A stretch of 64,000 nt of DNA. Source: Paludibacter sp. (lineage in GTDB: Bacteria > Bacteroidota > Bacteroidia > Bacteroidales > Paludibacteraceae). Each line of letters begins with the position of its first letter. Position 1 is the stretch's first letter. The position numbers and the translations under genes are program-made. Below are positions 46,624 to 57,371 of the stretch, one piece after another. The DNA is taken from positions 35,701 through 99,700 of the forward strand of contig JAMPAY010000009.1 of the NCBI GenBank assembly GCA_023666945.1, read 5' to 3'. Under the pieces are notes generated by a model. It ran no database searches and was not told where the DNA came from. It was given only the letters and a program-made list of their open reading frames with translations.

Positions 46624-47961
46624 TTAATATGCCATTGCCCCCGAACGTCCTTTTACACGCATTCCTGATTCAAAGAATCCATCGTAATGACGCATAAGCA
46701 GATGACTTTCGATTTGTTGCAAAGTATCAAGAATAACACCCACCATAATCAATAATGAGGTTCCCCCGAAGAATTGAGCAAAGCCTTGACTCACGCCACA
46801 TATATTGGCAAAAGCCGGCAGAATTGCTACTATTGCGAGGAAGATAGATCCCGGCAATGTAATACGAGACATGATGGTATCAATATATTCTGCAGTCTTT
46901 TTACCCGGCTTTACTCCAGGAATAAAGCCATTATTACGTTTCAAATCCTCAGCCATCTGCGTAGGATTGATAATAATAGCAGTATAGAAATAAGTAAAGA
47001 GGATAATCAGTAATGCGAATACAAAGTTATACCAAAATGAAGTATTATCCATGAATGTGCGAACGAAACGTCCTGCAGTCTCAGAGCCAGAAAAACCTAC
47101 AATAGTGATAGGAATAAACATGATGGCTTGTGCAAAGATGATAGGCATCACATTTGCAGCATTTACCTTAAGAGGAATAAACTGACGTACACCACCATAT
47201 TGTTTGTTGCCTACAATACGTTTTGCATATTGTACAGGTATCTTACGAGTACCTTGCACCAAAAGAATAGCAACGGCAAAAACAAAGAGCAATAATACGA
47301 TTTCAGCCAAGAAGACAATCAGTCCACCACCTGCATCTCCCAAACGTGATGAGAACTCTTGAATCAAAGCCCCCGGTAAACGTGCTATAATACCAATCAG
47401 AATAATGAAAGAAATACCATTACCGATTCCTTTATCAGTAATACGTTCACCTAACCACATGACAAACATAGAGCCTGCGCACAGAATAATAACAGATGAA
47501 ATCGTAAACCAATTAAGACCAATTGCAAGCGCACCATTCATCTGTACAGATAAGTTAAACAAATAAGAAGGTCCTTGCAGAAGAAGGATGGCAATAGTTA
47601 AATAACGTGTTATTTGATTCATTCTGTTTCGTCCGCTCTCGCCCTCACGTTGCATCTTTTGGAAGTAAGGAACAACCATTGTCAGCAATTGAAGAATAAT
47701 GGACGCAGAGATGTATGGCATGATACCTAATGCGAAAATGGACGCGTTAGAGAAAGCACCTCCTGAAAACATATCAAGCAGTGCCATCAACCCTCCGCGA
47801 GTTTGTGCCTGCAAAGCCTCCAAGGCATTAGGATCAATTCCCGGAAGGATGATAAACGAACCGAAACGATAAATCAACACAAACAAAAACGTTGTGAGCA
47901 AACGATTTCGGAGATCTTCAATCTTCCAGATATTCCTGATTGTTTCTATGAAATTCTTCAT
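46624..47961 (-). CDS. secY: Preprotein translocase subunit SecY
   Basis: The 445-residue channel protein has ten predicted membrane helices, with an N-terminal amphipathic stretch (IRNIWKIEDLRNRL) and cytoplasmic loops holding QGTRKIPVQYAKR and FLGG-type FFGGTSLLI. It forms the Sec channel with SecE. It begins 4 bp after rplO and is followed by map. It is the canonical copy in the spc segment. Confidence 0.97.
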   Translation of the reverse strand: MKNFIETIRNIWKIEDLRNRLLTTFLFVLIYRFGSFIILPGIDPNALEALQAQTRGGLMALLDMFSGGAFSNASIFALGIMPYISASIILQLLTMVVPYFQKMQREGESGRNRMNQITRYLTIAILLLQGPSYLFNLSVQMNGALAIGLNWFTISSVIILCAGSMFVMWLGERITDKGIGNGISFIILIGIIARLPGALIQEFSSRLGDAGGGLIVFLAEIVLLLFVFAVAILLVQGTRKIPVQYAKRIVGNKQYGGVRQFIPLKVNAANVMPIIFAQAIMFIPITIVGFSGSETAGRFVRTFMDNTSFWYNFVFALLIILFTYFYTAIIINPTQMAEDLKRNNGFIPGVKPGKKTAEYIDTIMSRITLPGSIFLAIVAILPAFANICGVSQGFAQFFGGTSLLIMVGVILDTLQQIESHLLMRHYDGFFESGMRVKGRSGAMAY

Positions 47962-47965
47962 TCTA

Positions 47966-48412
47966 TTACAGTTTTACAACGGTACCACCAGCAGCAACAA
48001 TAGCCTCTTCAGCCGTTTTTGAGAAAGCATGTGCTTCAACAGTCAATTTAGTTGAGAGCGTACCATTTCCCAAGATTTTAACAAGCATCGTCTTGTTAAT
48101 AAAACCAGCATTGAGTAATTCGGTCAAACCGATTTTTTCCAGTTTCTGACTATCTGCCAATGTCTGCAGGGTAGAGAGGTTAATAGCCTTATATTCCACG
48201 CGGTTGAAATTCTTGAATCCGAATTTCGGCAAGCGACGCTGTATAGGCATCTGACCACCTTCGAAACCGATCTTCTTCGAATAACCAGAACGAGACTTCG
48301 CACCCTTGTGACCGCGCGTAGAAGTTCCCCCTAAACCAGAACCGGCACCACGACCGATACGTTTGCAGGATTTAACAGAACCAGCGGCAGGCGTTAAATT
48401 GTTTAATTCCAT
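47966..48412 (-). CDS. rplO: 50S ribosomal protein L15
   Basis: The 148-residue late-assembly protein has a glycine/arginine-rich start (SCKRIGRGAGSGLGGTSTRGHKG) and the GFEGGQMPIQRRLPKFGF motif. The C-terminal half ends AAGGTVVKL. It is 81 bp after rpmD and 4 bp before secY. Confidence 0.97.
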   Translation of the reverse strand: MELNNLTPAAGSVKSCKRIGRGAGSGLGGTSTRGHKGAKSRSGYSKKIGFEGGQMPIQRRLPKFGFKNFNRVEYKAINLSTLQTLADSQKLEKIGLTELLNAGFINKTMLVKILGNGTLSTKLTVEAHAFSKTAEEAIVAAGGTVVKL

Positions 48413-48493
48413 AATGCAAAATATTTATTTGAGAAGAACAGGGAAATGTCCAACAATTACATTGCGGACATTATCCCGTTTCTCAAGCATTCA

Positions 48494-48670
48494 TTAATCT
48501 ATTACTTTAACCAAGTGTTTCACTTTTGCCACCATGCCTAAGATAGCAGGTGTGGCTTCGTGTTCAACCACGGCATTCATTTTATGCAGTCCGAGAGCCT
48601 CCATTGTGGCCTTTTGAACTTTAGGGCAGCGTATAATGCTGCGAACTTGCTGTATTTTGATTGTTGCCAT
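48494..48670 (-). CDS. rpmD: 50S ribosomal protein L30
   Basis: The ATG at 48670 is chosen (MATIKIQQVRSIIRCPKVQ); an in-frame ATG 48 bp upstream would overlap rpsE. The 58-residue protein has the usual beta-alpha fold, with LGLHKMNAVVEHEATPAILGMV. It is 13 bp after rpsE. Confidence 0.95.
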   Translation of the reverse strand: MATIKIQQVRSIIRCPKVQKATMEALGLHKMNAVVEHEATPAILGMVAKVKHLVKVID

Positions 48671-48683
48671 AAGAGAGAACATT

Positions 48684-49202
48684 TTATCCGTTAAACACTG
48701 TAGAAAGAGATACACCACGGTTTTGTGCCACCATATTAGCGTCTCTCATTTCAGAGAGAGCCAAAATTGTTGCCTTAACCAAGTTGTGAGGATTAGAAGA
48801 TCCTTTGGCTTTGGCCAACACGTCTGTAACGCCCACACTCTCCAAAACGGCACGCATAGCACCACCAGCTTTAACACCAGTACCATGAGAAGCCGGTTGC
48901 AAGTATACTTGTGCGCCTCCGAATTTTGCACTCTGCTCGTGAGGAATGGTTCCTTTGTAAACAGGCACCTTTATCAAATTCTTCTTAGCGGCTTCAGTAC
49001 CTTTAGCAATAGCAACCGTTACTTCGCCTGCTTTACCAAGTCCCCAACCAACGATGCCATCTCCGTTACCAACAACAACAATGGCTGCAAAAGTGAATGT
49101 TCGTCCACCCTTTGTAACTTTTGTTACACGGTTGACAGCTACCAAGCGATCTGTAAGTTCAAGATCACCCGTTGTTTTTACTCTATTCATATTCGATACC
49201 AT
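48684..49202 (-). CDS. rpsE: 30S ribosomal protein S5
   Basis: The 172-residue protein affects decoding accuracy. It has the dsRBD-like N-terminal domain ([27 protein letters not shown]) and the C-terminal domain with ARGVGVK-type [12 protein letters not shown]. It is 6 bp after rplR and overlaps nothing. Confidence 0.97.
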   Translation of the reverse strand: MVSNMNRVKTTGDLELTDRLVAVNRVTKVTKGGRTFTFAAIVVVGNGDGIVGWGLGKAGEVTVAIAKGTEAAKKNLIKVPVYKGTIPHEQSAKFGGAQVYLQPASHGTGVKAGGAMRAVLESVGVTDVLAKAKGSSNPHNLVKATILALSEMRDANMVAQNRGVSLSTVFNG

Positions 49203-49208
49203 AATTGC

Positions 49209-49553
49209 TTAAAATTTAAGACCAGCCTCGCGTGCAGCGTCTGCCAATTGTTTTACTCTACCATGATAGAGATATCCGTTACGATCGAAAACGACTCCTT
49301 GCACTCCTGCCTTTTGTGCAGCTTCTGCAATAAGTTTACCAACCTGAGCGGCTTTCTCTGTCTTTGTTATTTTATCCTTAATTCCGAGTGAAGAGGCCGA
49401 AGCAAGTGTGATACCTTTTGTATCATCAATAACTTGTGCGTAAATCTGGCTATTGCTACGGAATACGGTCAGACGCGGACGTTCAGCAGTACCTGAAATA
49501 ATAGTACGGATATGTGCTTTAATTTTCAGTCTTCTATTTATTTTCTGATTCAT
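49209..49553 (-). CDS. rplR: 50S ribosomal protein L18
   Basis: The 114-residue 5S rRNA-binding protein has a basic start ([17 protein letters not shown]), the [17 protein letters not shown] strand and the end [26 protein letters not shown]. It is 18 bp after rplF and 6 bp before rpsE. With L5 it carries 5S rRNA into the large subunit. Confidence 0.97.
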   Translation of the reverse strand: MNQKINRRLKIKAHIRTIISGTAERPRLTVFRSNSQIYAQVIDDTKGITLASASSLGIKDKITKTEKAAQVGKLIAEAAQKAGVQGVVFDRNGYLYHGRVKQLADAAREAGLKF

Positions 49554-49571
49554 AGTCGTTACCTTTAAATA

Positions 49572-50123
49572 TTACTTACCAGCCGATTTACCAGCCTTAC
49601 GACGAAGGACTTCACCTTGGAACTTAACACCTTTACCTTTATACGGTTCAGGTTTGCGGAAGGAACGTATTTTAGCACATACCTGTCCGAGCAACTGCTT
49701 GTCTGCAGATTCCAATATTACTAGAGGATTTTGGTTACGTTCCGATTTGGTTTCCACCTTTATTTCTTTAGGCAATAACAAATAGATAGGGTGTGTATAA
49801 CCCAAAGCAAACTGCAAAAGTTGCCCTTGGTTTTCGACACGGTAGCCGACACCTACCAATTCCATTGTTTTCTTATAGCCTTCGGACACACCCACTACCA
49901 TATTATGAATCAAGGCACGATACAATCCGTGTTTAGAACGTGCTTCCTTTTCATCGTTAGGACGTGTTACGTGGCAGATAGAATCTTCTACATTAACAGA
50001 AATCAGCGGATCGATTGTCTGGGTAAGTTCACCTTTAGGACCTTTTACCGTAACTACATTATTATTGACGGCAACCGTTACACCTGCGGGGATGTTGATT
50101 GGCAATTTTCCTATTCTTGACAT
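49572..50123 (-). CDS. rplF: 50S ribosomal protein L6
   Basis: The ATG at 50123 (MSRIGKLPINIP) is chosen because the family starts there; the upstream in-frame ATG at 50171 would run into rpsH. The 183-residue protein near the sarcin-ricin loop has two similar domains and the C-terminal signature EPYKGKGVKFQGEVLRRKAGK. It is 16 bp after rpsH. Confidence 0.96.
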   Translation of the reverse strand: MSRIGKLPINIPAGVTVAVNNNVVTVKGPKGELTQTIDPLISVNVEDSICHVTRPNDEKEARSKHGLYRALIHNMVVGVSEGYKKTMELVGVGYRVENQGQLLQFALGYTHPIYLLLPKEIKVETKSERNQNPLVILESADKQLLGQVCAKIRSFRKPEPYKGKGVKFQGEVLRRKAGKSAGK

Positions 50124-50139
50124 ACTATATCCTCCTACA

Positions 50140-50535
50140 TTAATAAATGTAACAAATAACTTCACCGCCAAGTTTTTGCCCGAGAGCCTCCTTGTTGGTC
50201 ATAACACCTTTAGATGTAGACAGAATAGCAATACCCAAGCCATTCAGTACACGCGGCATCTCACGATATCCGACATACTGACGCAAACCCGGAGTTGATA
50301 CTCTTTCTAACTTTTTGATCGCATTAACTTTGTTAATTGGATCGTACTTCAAGGCAATTTTAATTGTGCCTTGCGGACCATCTTCTACAAATTTGTAGCT
50401 CAGGATATAGCCTTTTTCAAACAATATCCTTGTGATCTCTTTTTTCAGATTCGATGCGGGGACTTCGACAACACGATGTCCTGCCTTAATGGCATTACGC
50501 AACCGAGTCAAATAATCTGCTATAGGATCAGTCAT
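50140..50535 (-). CDS. rpsH: 30S ribosomal protein S8
   Basis: The 131-residue 16S-binding protein is an early-assembly protein and the usual autorepressor of the spc operon. It has MTDPIADYLTRLRNAIKAGH and the closing STSKGVMTNKEAL signature. It lies 90 bp after rpsN. Confidence 0.97.
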   Translation of the reverse strand: MTDPIADYLTRLRNAIKAGHRVVEVPASNLKKEITRILFEKGYILSYKFVEDGPQGTIKIALKYDPINKVNAIKKLERVSTPGLRQYVGYREMPRVLNGLGIAILSTSKGVMTNKEALGQKLGGEVICYIY

Positions 50536-50625
50536 AATTGTAAATTAATCCCGCCTATCGGGACAATATTTAATAATTATAATTTATTATGTTGTTGCCT
50601 CAATGCAACTAACGTTATCAGTGTG

Positions 50626-50895
50626 TTACCAACTTGCTTTCTTGACACCAGGGATGAGTCCCTTAGAAGCCATCTCACGGAACTGAATACGTGACAAACC
50701 AAACTGACGCATATATCCTTTGGGACGTCCTGTTATCTTACAACGGTTGTGCAGACGCACAGGAGAAGCATTTTTAGGCAAAGCCTGCAATCCTTCGTAA
50801 TCACCGTCCTTAAGCAACTGGGCACGCTTAGCAGCATATTTTGCCACCAATTTGGCACGCTTTACATCGCGAGCAATCATTGATTCTTTTGCCAT
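50626..50895 (-). CDS. rpsN: 30S ribosomal protein S14, zinc-free form
   Basis: The 89-residue protein is the longer form without the CxxC-CxxC zinc site (only one Cys, in [14 protein letters not shown]). It binds the head of the 30S subunit and ends VKKASW. It lies 6 bp after rplE. A zinc-independent S14 is the only copy in the window. Confidence 0.96.
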   Translation of the reverse strand: MAKESMIARDVKRAKLVAKYAAKRAQLLKDGDYEGLQALPKNASPVRLHNRCKITGRPKGYMRQFGLSRIQFREMASKGLIPGVKKASW

Positions 50896-50901
50896 GTTGT
50901 C

Positions 50902-51444
50902 TTATTTTTTGAATGGTAAACCAAATTCGCGAAGCAAGGCAAAACCTTCTTCATCCGTCTGAGCAGAAGTAACAAAGGTGATATTCATACCCAGCAACTT
51001 GGTGATATTATCAATATTGATTTCAGGGAAGATAATTTGTTCTTGGATACCCAAGGTATAGTTACCATGTCCATCCAATTTGTTTTCGATTCCCTTAAAG
51101 TCACGAATACGAGGAAGAGCGACACGAACCAAACGTTCCAAAAACTCGTACATTCTCTCACCACGAAGCGTAACACGAACACCAATAGGCATTTTTTTAC
51201 GCACTTTGAAGTTTGAGATATCTTTCTTCGAAAGTGTAGCAACAGCCTTCTGACCTGCAATAGTAGTCATTTCTTGAAGCGCCACATCAATAATTTTCTT
51301 ATCAGCGACAGCCTCACCCAAGCCTTGATTGAGGACAATTTTCTCAAGTTTAGGGCACTGCATTACAGACGAGTATCCAAACTCTTTCATTAGCGCAGGA
51401 ACGATACGTTCCTGATAATCTTGTTTTAAGCTTGCTGTATTCAT
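50902..51444 (-). CDS. rplE: 50S ribosomal protein L5
   Basis: The ATG at 51444 ([15 protein letters not shown]) is used; a TTG two codons further up would overlap rplX. The 180-residue 5S rRNA-binding protein has [38 protein letters not shown] and [20 protein letters not shown]. It contacts the P-site tRNA. Confidence 0.96.
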   Translation of the reverse strand: MNTASLKQDYQERIVPALMKEFGYSSVMQCPKLEKIVLNQGLGEAVADKKIIDVALQEMTTIAGQKAVATLSKKDISNFKVRKKMPIGVRVTLRGERMYEFLERLVRVALPRIRDFKGIENKLDGHGNYTLGIQEQIIFPEINIDNITKLLGMNITFVTSAQTDEEGFALLREFGLPFKK

Positions 51445-51446
51445 TT

Positions 51447-51755
51447 TCAAATTTCTTTACCAGTTTTTTTGGAAACACGCACCAGTTTACCGTCTTTCTT
51501 GATTCGCCCTACGCGAACGGGGATTCCGTTTTCAACAGGGTTAAGATTAGAGATGTGCACAGGAGCTTCCTTTTTCACTATACCTCCCTGAGGATTCTTT
51601 GCATTGGGTTTGGTACTCTTGGATACCATATTGATACCTTCTACAATAGCACGTTGCTCATCAACAAGAACAGAAAGGACACGTCCTGTTTTGCCCTTGT
51701 TAGCACCCGCATTAACGTAAACGATATCACCCTTTTTAATATGTAACTTAGCCAT
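51447..51755 (-). CDS. rplX: 50S ribosomal protein L24
   Basis: The 102-residue early-assembly initiator near the exit tunnel has an N-terminal KOW motif ([21 protein letters not shown]) and the [12 protein letters not shown] block. It is 21 bp after rplN and 2 bp before rplE. Confidence 0.97.
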   Translation of the reverse strand: MAKLHIKKGDIVYVNAGANKGKTGRVLSVLVDEQRAIVEGINMVSKSTKPNAKNPQGGIVKKEAPVHISNLNPVENGIPVRVGRIKKDGKLVRVSKKTGKEI

Positions 51756-51776
51756 TACCTAATTGATTTAAGATGA

Positions 51777-52142
51777 TTAAAGCACTTCAGGTGCAAGAGA
51801 GATGATTTTCATATTCGTAGCACGAAGTTCACGTGCTACCGGTCCAAAGATACGGCTACCGCGCAATTCTCCCGCATTATTGACAAGCACACAAGCATTA
51901 TCATCAAAACGGATATATGAGCCATCGGCACGACGTACTTCTTTTTTAACACGTACAACTACCGCACGTGAAACCGTACCATCCTTCATTTCAGAAGAAG
52001 GGATTACCCCTTTGACGGCAACAACAATAGTATCGCCCAGGGTAGCGTAACGTTTTTTTGTTCCGCCCAATACACGGATACACAATGCTTCTTTGGCACC
52101 GCTATTATCCGCTACTGTAAGTCTTGATTCTTGTTGTATCAT
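51777..52142 (-). CDS. rplN: 50S ribosomal protein L14
   Basis: The 121-residue protein at the subunit interface starts [20 protein letters not shown] and has [21 protein letters not shown], the family signature. It is 2 bp after rpsQ. Length is the standard one. Confidence 0.97.
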   Translation of the reverse strand: MIQQESRLTVADNSGAKEALCIRVLGGTKKRYATLGDTIVVAVKGVIPSSEMKDGTVSRAVVVRVKKEVRRADGSYIRFDDNACVLVNNAGELRGSRIFGPVARELRATNMKIISLAPEVL

Positions 52143-52144
52143 AA

Positions 52145-52402
52145 TTACTTAGCCCTTTCGATAATTTGAGTTAATCTCCAACGTTTGGTTTTGCTCGTCG
52201 GACGAGTTTCCATAATACGTACAGTATCACCTATACCGCATTCGTTTTTCTCGTCATGAACATGGTATTTTTTCGTCTTATTGACAAACTTACCATAGAT
52301 GGGGTGTTTCTCTTTCCACTTAACAGCCACTGTGATGGTTTTATCCATCTTATCGCTGGTAACAACTCCCACTCTTTCTTTTCTAAGATTTCTTGTTTCC
52401 AT
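52145..52402 (-). CDS. rpsQ: 30S ribosomal protein S17
   Basis: The 85-residue OB-fold protein binds 16S rRNA early in assembly: [40 protein letters not shown]. It is 12 bp after rpmC and 2 bp before rplN. Confidence 0.97.
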   Translation of the reverse strand: METRNLRKERVGVVTSDKMDKTITVAVKWKEKHPIYGKFVNKTKKYHVHDEKNECGIGDTVRIMETRPTSKTKRWRLTQIIERAK

Positions 52403-52414
52403 CAGACACTAAAA

Positions 52415-52609
52415 TTATTTTGTTAATTCTCTCTGACGAAGTTCTGTTGCAAGGCGAGCGATGGTTTTACGAGCCTCCCTAATTTGCAACGGATTGTCGA
52501 GCGGAGAAATACTGTGGTTCAGTTTGAGTCGCACGAGTTGTTCTTTCTCATTAGCGAGACGTTCCTGAATTTCACTGGTCGTTAGTTCTTTAATTTCGCT
52601 TGTTTTCAT
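52415..52609 (-). CDS. rpmC: 50S ribosomal protein L29
   Basis: The 64-residue two-helix protein sits at the exit tunnel, where trigger factor and SRP dock (with L23). The sequence MKTSEIKELTTSEIQERL and IREARKTIARLATELRQREL is typical. It is 8 bp after rplP. Confidence 0.97.
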   Translation of the reverse strand: MKTSEIKELTTSEIQERLANEKEQLVRLKLNHSISPLDNPLQIREARKTIARLATELRQRELTK

Positions 52610-52617
52610 AATGTTCC

Positions 52618-53049
52618 TTACGCATTTTGGGTTGGATCATAATCACGTCTTACGACAAACTTAGTAGTGATCGGGAGTTTCTGAGCAGCAAGGCGCAAAG
52701 CCTCTTTTGCCGTTTCGAAAGGCACTCCGTCCACTTCGATAATTATACGTCCGGGAGCCAAAGGCACTACGAATCCTTCCGGAGCACCTTTACCTTTACC
52801 CATACGAACATCCAAAGGTTTCTTTGTGATCGGTTTGTCAGGGAAGACACGAATCCAAACCTGTCCTTGACGTTGCATATAACGAGTGACGGCAATACGT
52901 GCAGCTTCGATTTGGCGACCAGTCAACCAAATGGTACCAAGTGATTTGATACCGAATGATCCGAATGCCAATTCATTACCGCGCTGGGCATTACCCTTAA
53001 TGCGGCCTTTCTGTGAGCGACGGAATTTAGTCTTTTTCGGTTGTAACAT
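52618..53049 (-). CDS. rplP: 50S ribosomal protein L16
   Basis: The 143-residue protein organises the A-site tRNA elbow. It starts [19 protein letters not shown] and has [21 protein letters not shown], the site near the hydroxylated Arg of E. coli L16. It is 28 bp after rpsC and 8 bp before rpmC. Confidence 0.97.
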   Translation of the reverse strand: MLQPKKTKFRRSQKGRIKGNAQRGNELAFGSFGIKSLGTIWLTGRQIEAARIAVTRYMQRQGQVWIRVFPDKPITKKPLDVRMGKGKGAPEGFVVPLAPGRIIIEVDGVPFETAKEALRLAAQKLPITTKFVVRRDYDPTQNA

Positions 53050-53077
53050 AATTACTTAATCTACAAATCGGTTAAAC

Positions 53078-53806
53078 TTATTTTTTATTTCTTCTAAAAC
53101 CTCTTCTCTCACCATCCCGACGTTCGCGACGTTCGCCACGACCATCTTGTTTCTGCGAGAACTGCGGTGCCAAATCTTTCTTGCCATAAACTTCGCCACG
53201 GCAAATCCAAACCTTTACACCTATCAGTCCGACCTTGGTAAGAGCACCAACATGACAATAGTCAATATCAGCACGCAAGGTATGAAGCGGAGTACGTCCT
53301 TCTTTATACATCTCCTTACGTGCCATCTCGGCACCATTAAGACGACCAGATACTTGTACTTTGATACCCTCTGCTCCCATACGCATTGTTGAAGCGATGG
53401 CTTGTTTTACAGCACGGCGATAAGCCACTTTGCCTTCCAACTGACGAGCAATTTTGGTAGCAACAATAACAGCATCCAATTCCGGACGTTTTACCTCAAA
53501 GATGTTAATTTGTACATCTTTATCGGTGATTTTTTTCAATTCCTCCTTAAGTTTGTCAACCTCTTGTCCACCCTTACCGATTATATAACCGGGGCGAGCA
53601 GTGCAGACAGTAATAGTCACAAGTTTCAGAGTTCTTTCAATAATAATACGCGAAATACTAGCTTCTGCCAAGCGGGCATTCAGATATTTTCTGATTTTGC
53701 TATCTTCGAGCAAGGTATCTCCGTAATTGTTTCCGCCATACCAGTTGGAATCCCAACCGCGAACAATGCCGAGGCGGTTACTAATTGGATTGATTTTCTG
53801 TCCCAT
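53078..53806 (-). CDS. rpsC: 30S ribosomal protein S3
   Basis: The 242-residue mRNA-entry-channel protein has an N-terminal KH domain ([14 protein letters not shown]) and the C-terminal S3 domain ([12 protein letters not shown]). A 30-residue tail, [21 protein letters not shown] in part, is rich in Arg, Gly and Glu and could bind RNA. It is 8 bp after rplV. Confidence 0.97.
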   Translation of the reverse strand: MGQKINPISNRLGIVRGWDSNWYGGNNYGDTLLEDSKIRKYLNARLAEASISRIIIERTLKLVTITVCTARPGYIIGKGGQEVDKLKEELKKITDKDVQINIFEVKRPELDAVIVATKIARQLEGKVAYRRAVKQAIASTMRMGAEGIKVQVSGRLNGAEMARKEMYKEGRTPLHTLRADIDYCHVGALTKVGLIGVKVWICRGEVYGKKDLAPQFSQKQDGRGERRERRDGERRGFRRNKK

Positions 53807-53814
53807 CTTAGCAA

Positions 53815-54225
53815 TTAATTTTGAGTTTCGTTAGTATTCTTAGTATTCACATAGAGAGTAACATGATTGGAGCGTTTACGAATACGATATCCGCGACCTT
53901 GAGGAGCGGTCTGGAGCAGCTTAAGCATCGTACCTCCATCTACATATATACTACTTACATACAAAGTTTCCTGATCTGCTTTCATGCCAGTTTTCTGTTC
54001 CCAGTTAGCGATAGCAGATTTGAGCAACTTTTCTACTTTACGCGAAGCCTCTTTAGTAGAGAACTTCAGCACGCCCAATGCACGGTTCACCTCCATTCCA
54101 CGAATCATATCCGCCACCAGACGCATTTTGCGCGGCGAGGTAGGAACGTTATTGAGCTTAGCAAAATATTGACTCTTTTGAGCCTCTTTTCTTGCTTCAG
54201 CTGTATTTCTTTTTCTTGCACCCAT
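53815..54225 (-). CDS. rplV: 50S ribosomal protein L22
   Basis: The 136-residue protein lines the exit tunnel with a long beta-hairpin ([27 protein letters not shown]), where macrolide-resistance changes arise; no deletion is seen. A 20-residue extension precedes the core [22 protein letters not shown]. It is 39 bp after rpsS. Confidence 0.96.
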   Translation of the reverse strand: MGARKRNTAEARKEAQKSQYFAKLNNVPTSPRKMRLVADMIRGMEVNRALGVLKFSTKEASRKVEKLLKSAIANWEQKTGMKADQETLYVSSIYVDGGTMLKLLQTAPQGRGYRIRKRSNHVTLYVNTKNTNETQN

Positions 54226-54264
54226 TTTAGTCTAAAAAATTAACGTTTAATGATTCCATGGATA

Positions 54265-54531
54265 TTATTTCCTATTTCCGGAGTGACCACGGAAGATACG
54301 AGTAGGAGCGAACTCTCCGAGTTTATGTCCTACCATATTTTCTGTTACATAAACAGGAATAAATTTATTCCCATTATGTACAGCAATTGTATGCCCAACG
54401 AAATCAGGCGAGATCATAGAAGCGCGCGACCAAGTTTTCAAAACAGTCTTTTTCCCGCTTTCATTCATCTCAAGCACTTTTTTCTCGAGTTTCAGGTTGA
54501 TATATGGTCCTTTTTTTAATGAACGGCTCAT
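54265..54531 (-). CDS. rpsS: 30S ribosomal protein S19
   Basis: The 88-residue head protein starts [19 protein letters not shown] and contains [21 protein letters not shown]. It pairs with S13 near the A site. It is 20 bp after rplB. Confidence 0.97.
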   Translation of the reverse strand: MSRSLKKGPYINLKLEKKVLEMNESGKKTVLKTWSRASMISPDFVGHTIAVHNGNKFIPVYVTENMVGHKLGEFAPTRIFRGHSGNRK

Positions 54532-54551
54532 AGTTTGCTTTATTTAACAGG

Positions 54552-55376
54552 TTATTTCTTCTTTCTTTCAATAATATATTGGTTAGATTGCTTCTTAGGA
54601 GCGCGAGTCTTATAACCTTTAGCCAACAAGCCCTTACGTGACCGCGGATGTCCACCTGACGCACGACCTTCACCACCACCCATGGGATGATCTACAGGGT
54701 TCATTGCAACACCACGCACACGCGGACGGCGACCCAACCAGCGAGAACGACCAGCCTTACCAGACTTTTCGAGCGCATGATCCGAGTTTCCAACCACACC
54801 AATAGTAGCACGGCAAGCACTCAAGATTTTACGCAACTCTCCTGAAGGCAATTTGATGATTGCATACTTATCTTCACGAGAAGTAAGTTGCGCAAACACT
54901 CCTGCCGAACGAACCAACGCAGCACCTTGTCCGGGACGCAACTCAATATTATGAATCAGCGTTCCCAAAGGAATATTCTGCATAGGAAGAGCATTACCTA
55001 CTTCAGGAGCCACATCTGCTCCCGACATAACCGTTTGACCAACCTGCAACCCATTAGGCGCAAGAATGTAACGTTTTTCACCGTCTGCATAGAAAAGCAA
55101 TGCGATACGAGCTGAGCGATTCGGATCGTATTCAATTGTTTTCACAACTGCCGGTACACCATCTTTGTTTCGTTTGAAATCAATTACTCTGTATTTCCGC
55201 TTATGCCCGCCTCCGATATAACGCATGGTCTCTTTACCAACATGGTTACGACCACCCGTTTTACGAACGCCAAACACAAGAGATTTTTCTGGCGCACCCG
55301 CCGTAATTGTGTCGAATGCACCAATAATTTTGTGTCTTTGCCCCGGTGTAGAGGGTTTTAATTTGCGTACAGCCAT
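54552..55376 (-). CDS. rplB: 50S ribosomal protein L2
   Basis: The 274-residue protein needed for subunit association and peptidyl transfer starts [16 protein letters not shown] and has the signature [20 protein letters not shown] with the essential His. It is 5 bp after rplW and normal in length. Confidence 0.98.
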   Translation of the reverse strand: MAVRKLKPSTPGQRHKIIGAFDTITAGAPEKSLVFGVRKTGGRNHVGKETMRYIGGGHKRKYRVIDFKRNKDGVPAVVKTIEYDPNRSARIALLFYADGEKRYILAPNGLQVGQTVMSGADVAPEVGNALPMQNIPLGTLIHNIELRPGQGAALVRSAGVFAQLTSREDKYAIIKLPSGELRKILSACRATIGVVGNSDHALEKSGKAGRSRWLGRRPRVRGVAMNPVDHPMGGGEGRASGGHPRSRKGLLAKGYKTRAPKKQSNQYIIERKKK

Positions 55377-55381
55377 TTTAG

Positions 55382-55672
55382 TTAAATATTGCTATAAAAA
55401 TCAATTGTTTCACCTTCTTTCAGCGTAACTACTGCTTTCTTATACGCATTTGTCTTACCCTGAATAAGCCCACTCTTTGTATAGCGAGTTTTCATCTTAG
55501 GAGCAACAATTGACGTATTAACAGCAACAACAGTTACATTATACATATCTTCAACTGCCTTCTTGATTTCAATCTTGTTAGCAGTTTTCTGCACTTGAAA
55601 ACCATAACGGTTCAACTTTTCGCCCAGGACAGTCATTTTCTCTGTGACGATAGGTTTGATTATAATTGCCAT
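55382..55672 (-). CDS. rplW: 50S ribosomal protein L23
   Basis: The ATG at 55672 ([13 protein letters not shown]) is chosen; the open frame extends 21 codons upstream into rplD without support. The 96-residue exit-tunnel protein docks trigger factor and SRP. It ends FYSNI and has [20 protein letters not shown]. It is 13 bp after rplD. Confidence 0.96.
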   Translation of the reverse strand: MAIIIKPIVTEKMTVLGEKLNRYGFQVQKTANKIEIKKAVEDMYNVTVVAVNTSIVAPKMKTRYTKSGLIQGKTNAYKKAVVTLKEGETIDFYSNI

Positions 55673-55685
55673 AGTCCTAACCTCC

Positions 55686-56315
55686 TTATGCGTTAAAAGT
55701 TTGCTCAATAGCCGCAATCGTTTCTTCAGAAACAACTACAACTTTTGAGTCCATAATTCTGTAAGTGTTTAACTCTGAAACAGTTACAACATTTGCATTT
55801 TGCAAGTTTCGAGCAGACAAATATACAACTTTATTTTCAACCGGCAAAACGAAAAGTGACTTTTTATCAGCAATTTTCAAATTATTCATCAGTTGAACAA
55901 AAGATTGTGTTTTAGGCGTCTCGAAATTCAAGCCTTCCAAAACGATAATTTGCTCATTTTTAGCGCGCAAAGAGAGTGCTGATTTACGAGCAAGTTGTTT
56001 TACCTTTTTGTTGAGTTTGAAACTATAATCGCGTGGTACGGGACCAAAAATACGTCCACCACCGACACGTACAGGAGATTTAATATCGCCCGGACGTGCA
56101 CCACCACCGCCTTTCTGACGACCTAATTTGCGTGTAGAACCTGCGATTTCAGAACGTTGTTTTGATTTGTGAGTACCCTGACGACGGTTAGCCAAATATT
56201 GTTTCACATCCAAATAAATGGCATGGTCGTTAGGCTCGATGCCAAAGACAGCATCATTCAACTGTACTTTTCTTCCAGTATCTTCACCTTTGATGTTATA
56301 AATACTCAGTTCCAT
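55686..56315 (-). CDS. rplD: 50S ribosomal protein L4
   Basis: The 209-residue protein has a long loop reaching the exit tunnel ([19 protein letters not shown]), where macrolide-resistance changes arise. In E. coli L4 also represses the S10 operon. It is 1 bp after rplC. Confidence 0.97.
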   Translation of the reverse strand: MELSIYNIKGEDTGRKVQLNDAVFGIEPNDHAIYLDVKQYLANRRQGTHKSKQRSEIAGSTRKLGRQKGGGGARPGDIKSPVRVGGGRIFGPVPRDYSFKLNKKVKQLARKSALSLRAKNEQIIVLEGLNFETPKTQSFVQLMNNLKIADKKSLFVLPVENKVVYLSARNLQNANVVTVSELNTYRIMDSKVVVVSEETIAAIEQTFNA

Positions 56316-56316
56316 C

Positions 56317-56934
56317 TTATTTGTTTATGATAACGATTGAATTTTTAGCTCCCGGTACAGATCCCTTGACCATAATCAAGTTGTACTCAGGAATCACTTT
56401 AAGTACTACCAAATTTTGCATTGTAACGCGGTCACCGCCCATACGTCCCGCCATGCGCATCCCCTTGAACACGCGTGAAGGATAGGAAGAAGCACCAACA
56501 GAACCCGGTGCACGCAGACGGTCGTCTTGACCGTGTGTAGATTGTCCCACACCACCAAATCCGTGACGTTTTACAACACCCTGAAACCCTTTACCTTTTG
56601 AAGTTCCGACAACATCCACGTAGGAGTTCTCTTTGAACATGTCAACAGTCAGGGTATCTCCTAATTTAATTTCTCCCTCAAAGCCATCAAATTCGACGAG
56701 GTGCGTCATAGGTTGCACCCCTGCGGCTTTGAAATGACCAGCCTCCGCCTTGTTGGTGTGCTTTTCTGACTTAGGCATAAAGCCAACTTGCACAGCCTCA
56801 TAACCATCTTTTTCGATAGTCTTGATTTGCGTTACAACGCAAGGACCAGCCTCAATAACAGTGCATGGGATATTTTTGCCATCAGCACTGAAAACGGAAG
56901 TCATTCCGATTTTTTTACCTAATAATCCCGGCAT
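56317..56934 (-). CDS. rplC: 50S ribosomal protein L3
   Basis: The 205-residue early-assembly protein starts [16 protein letters not shown] and has the central loop [20 protein letters not shown], which approaches the peptidyl-transferase centre. It follows rpsJ after 108 bp with no gene and is 1 bp before rplD. Confidence 0.97.
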   Translation of the reverse strand: MPGLLGKKIGMTSVFSADGKNIPCTVIEAGPCVVTQIKTIEKDGYEAVQVGFMPKSEKHTNKAEAGHFKAAGVQPMTHLVEFDGFEGEIKLGDTLTVDMFKENSYVDVVGTSKGKGFQGVVKRHGFGGVGQSTHGQDDRLRAPGSVGASSYPSRVFKGMRMAGRMGGDRVTMQNLVVLKVIPEYNLIMVKGSVPGAKNSIVIINK

Positions 56935-57042
56935 TTCAAAAATAGTTTTGAATGTTAATTATCTATGAAAACTCTCGCCATAACCCACTTCTATGCGTCT
57001 ACAAAAGACAACAAGAGAGAGATGGAAGTTTCCACGTTGTTA

Positions 57043-57348
57043 TTATACTTTGATTTCTACACTAACACCGCTTGCCAACTCTAATTTCATCAACGCTTCC
57101 ACTGTTTTAGCGTTAGAAGAATAGATATCAATCAAACGTTTGTAACTTGAGAGTTCAAATTGTTCACGGCTCTTCTTGTTTACGAACGTTGAACGGTTAA
57201 CTGTAAAAATACGTTTGTGCGTAGGCAGAGGTACAGGACCACTTACTACTGCGCCCGTTGCTTTAACGGTCTTTACGATTTTCTCTGCTGATTTATCAAC
57301 GAGATTGTGATCGTAAGATTTCAGTTTGATACGAATTTTCTGACTCAT
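57043..57348 (-). CDS. rpsJ: 30S ribosomal protein S10
   Basis: The 101-residue head protein and transcription antitermination partner (NusE) starts [18 protein letters not shown] and has [18 protein letters not shown], the loop that binds rRNA. It follows fusA after 82 bp that contain a strong stem-loop (57372-57421). Confidence 0.97.
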   Translation of the reverse strand: MSQKIRIKLKSYDHNLVDKSAEKIVKTVKATGAVVSGPVPLPTHKRIFTVNRSTFVNKKSREQFELSSYKRLIDIYSSNAKTVEALMKLELASGVSVEIKV

Positions 57349-57371
57349 AATTGTTATTAGTTATTTTATCA

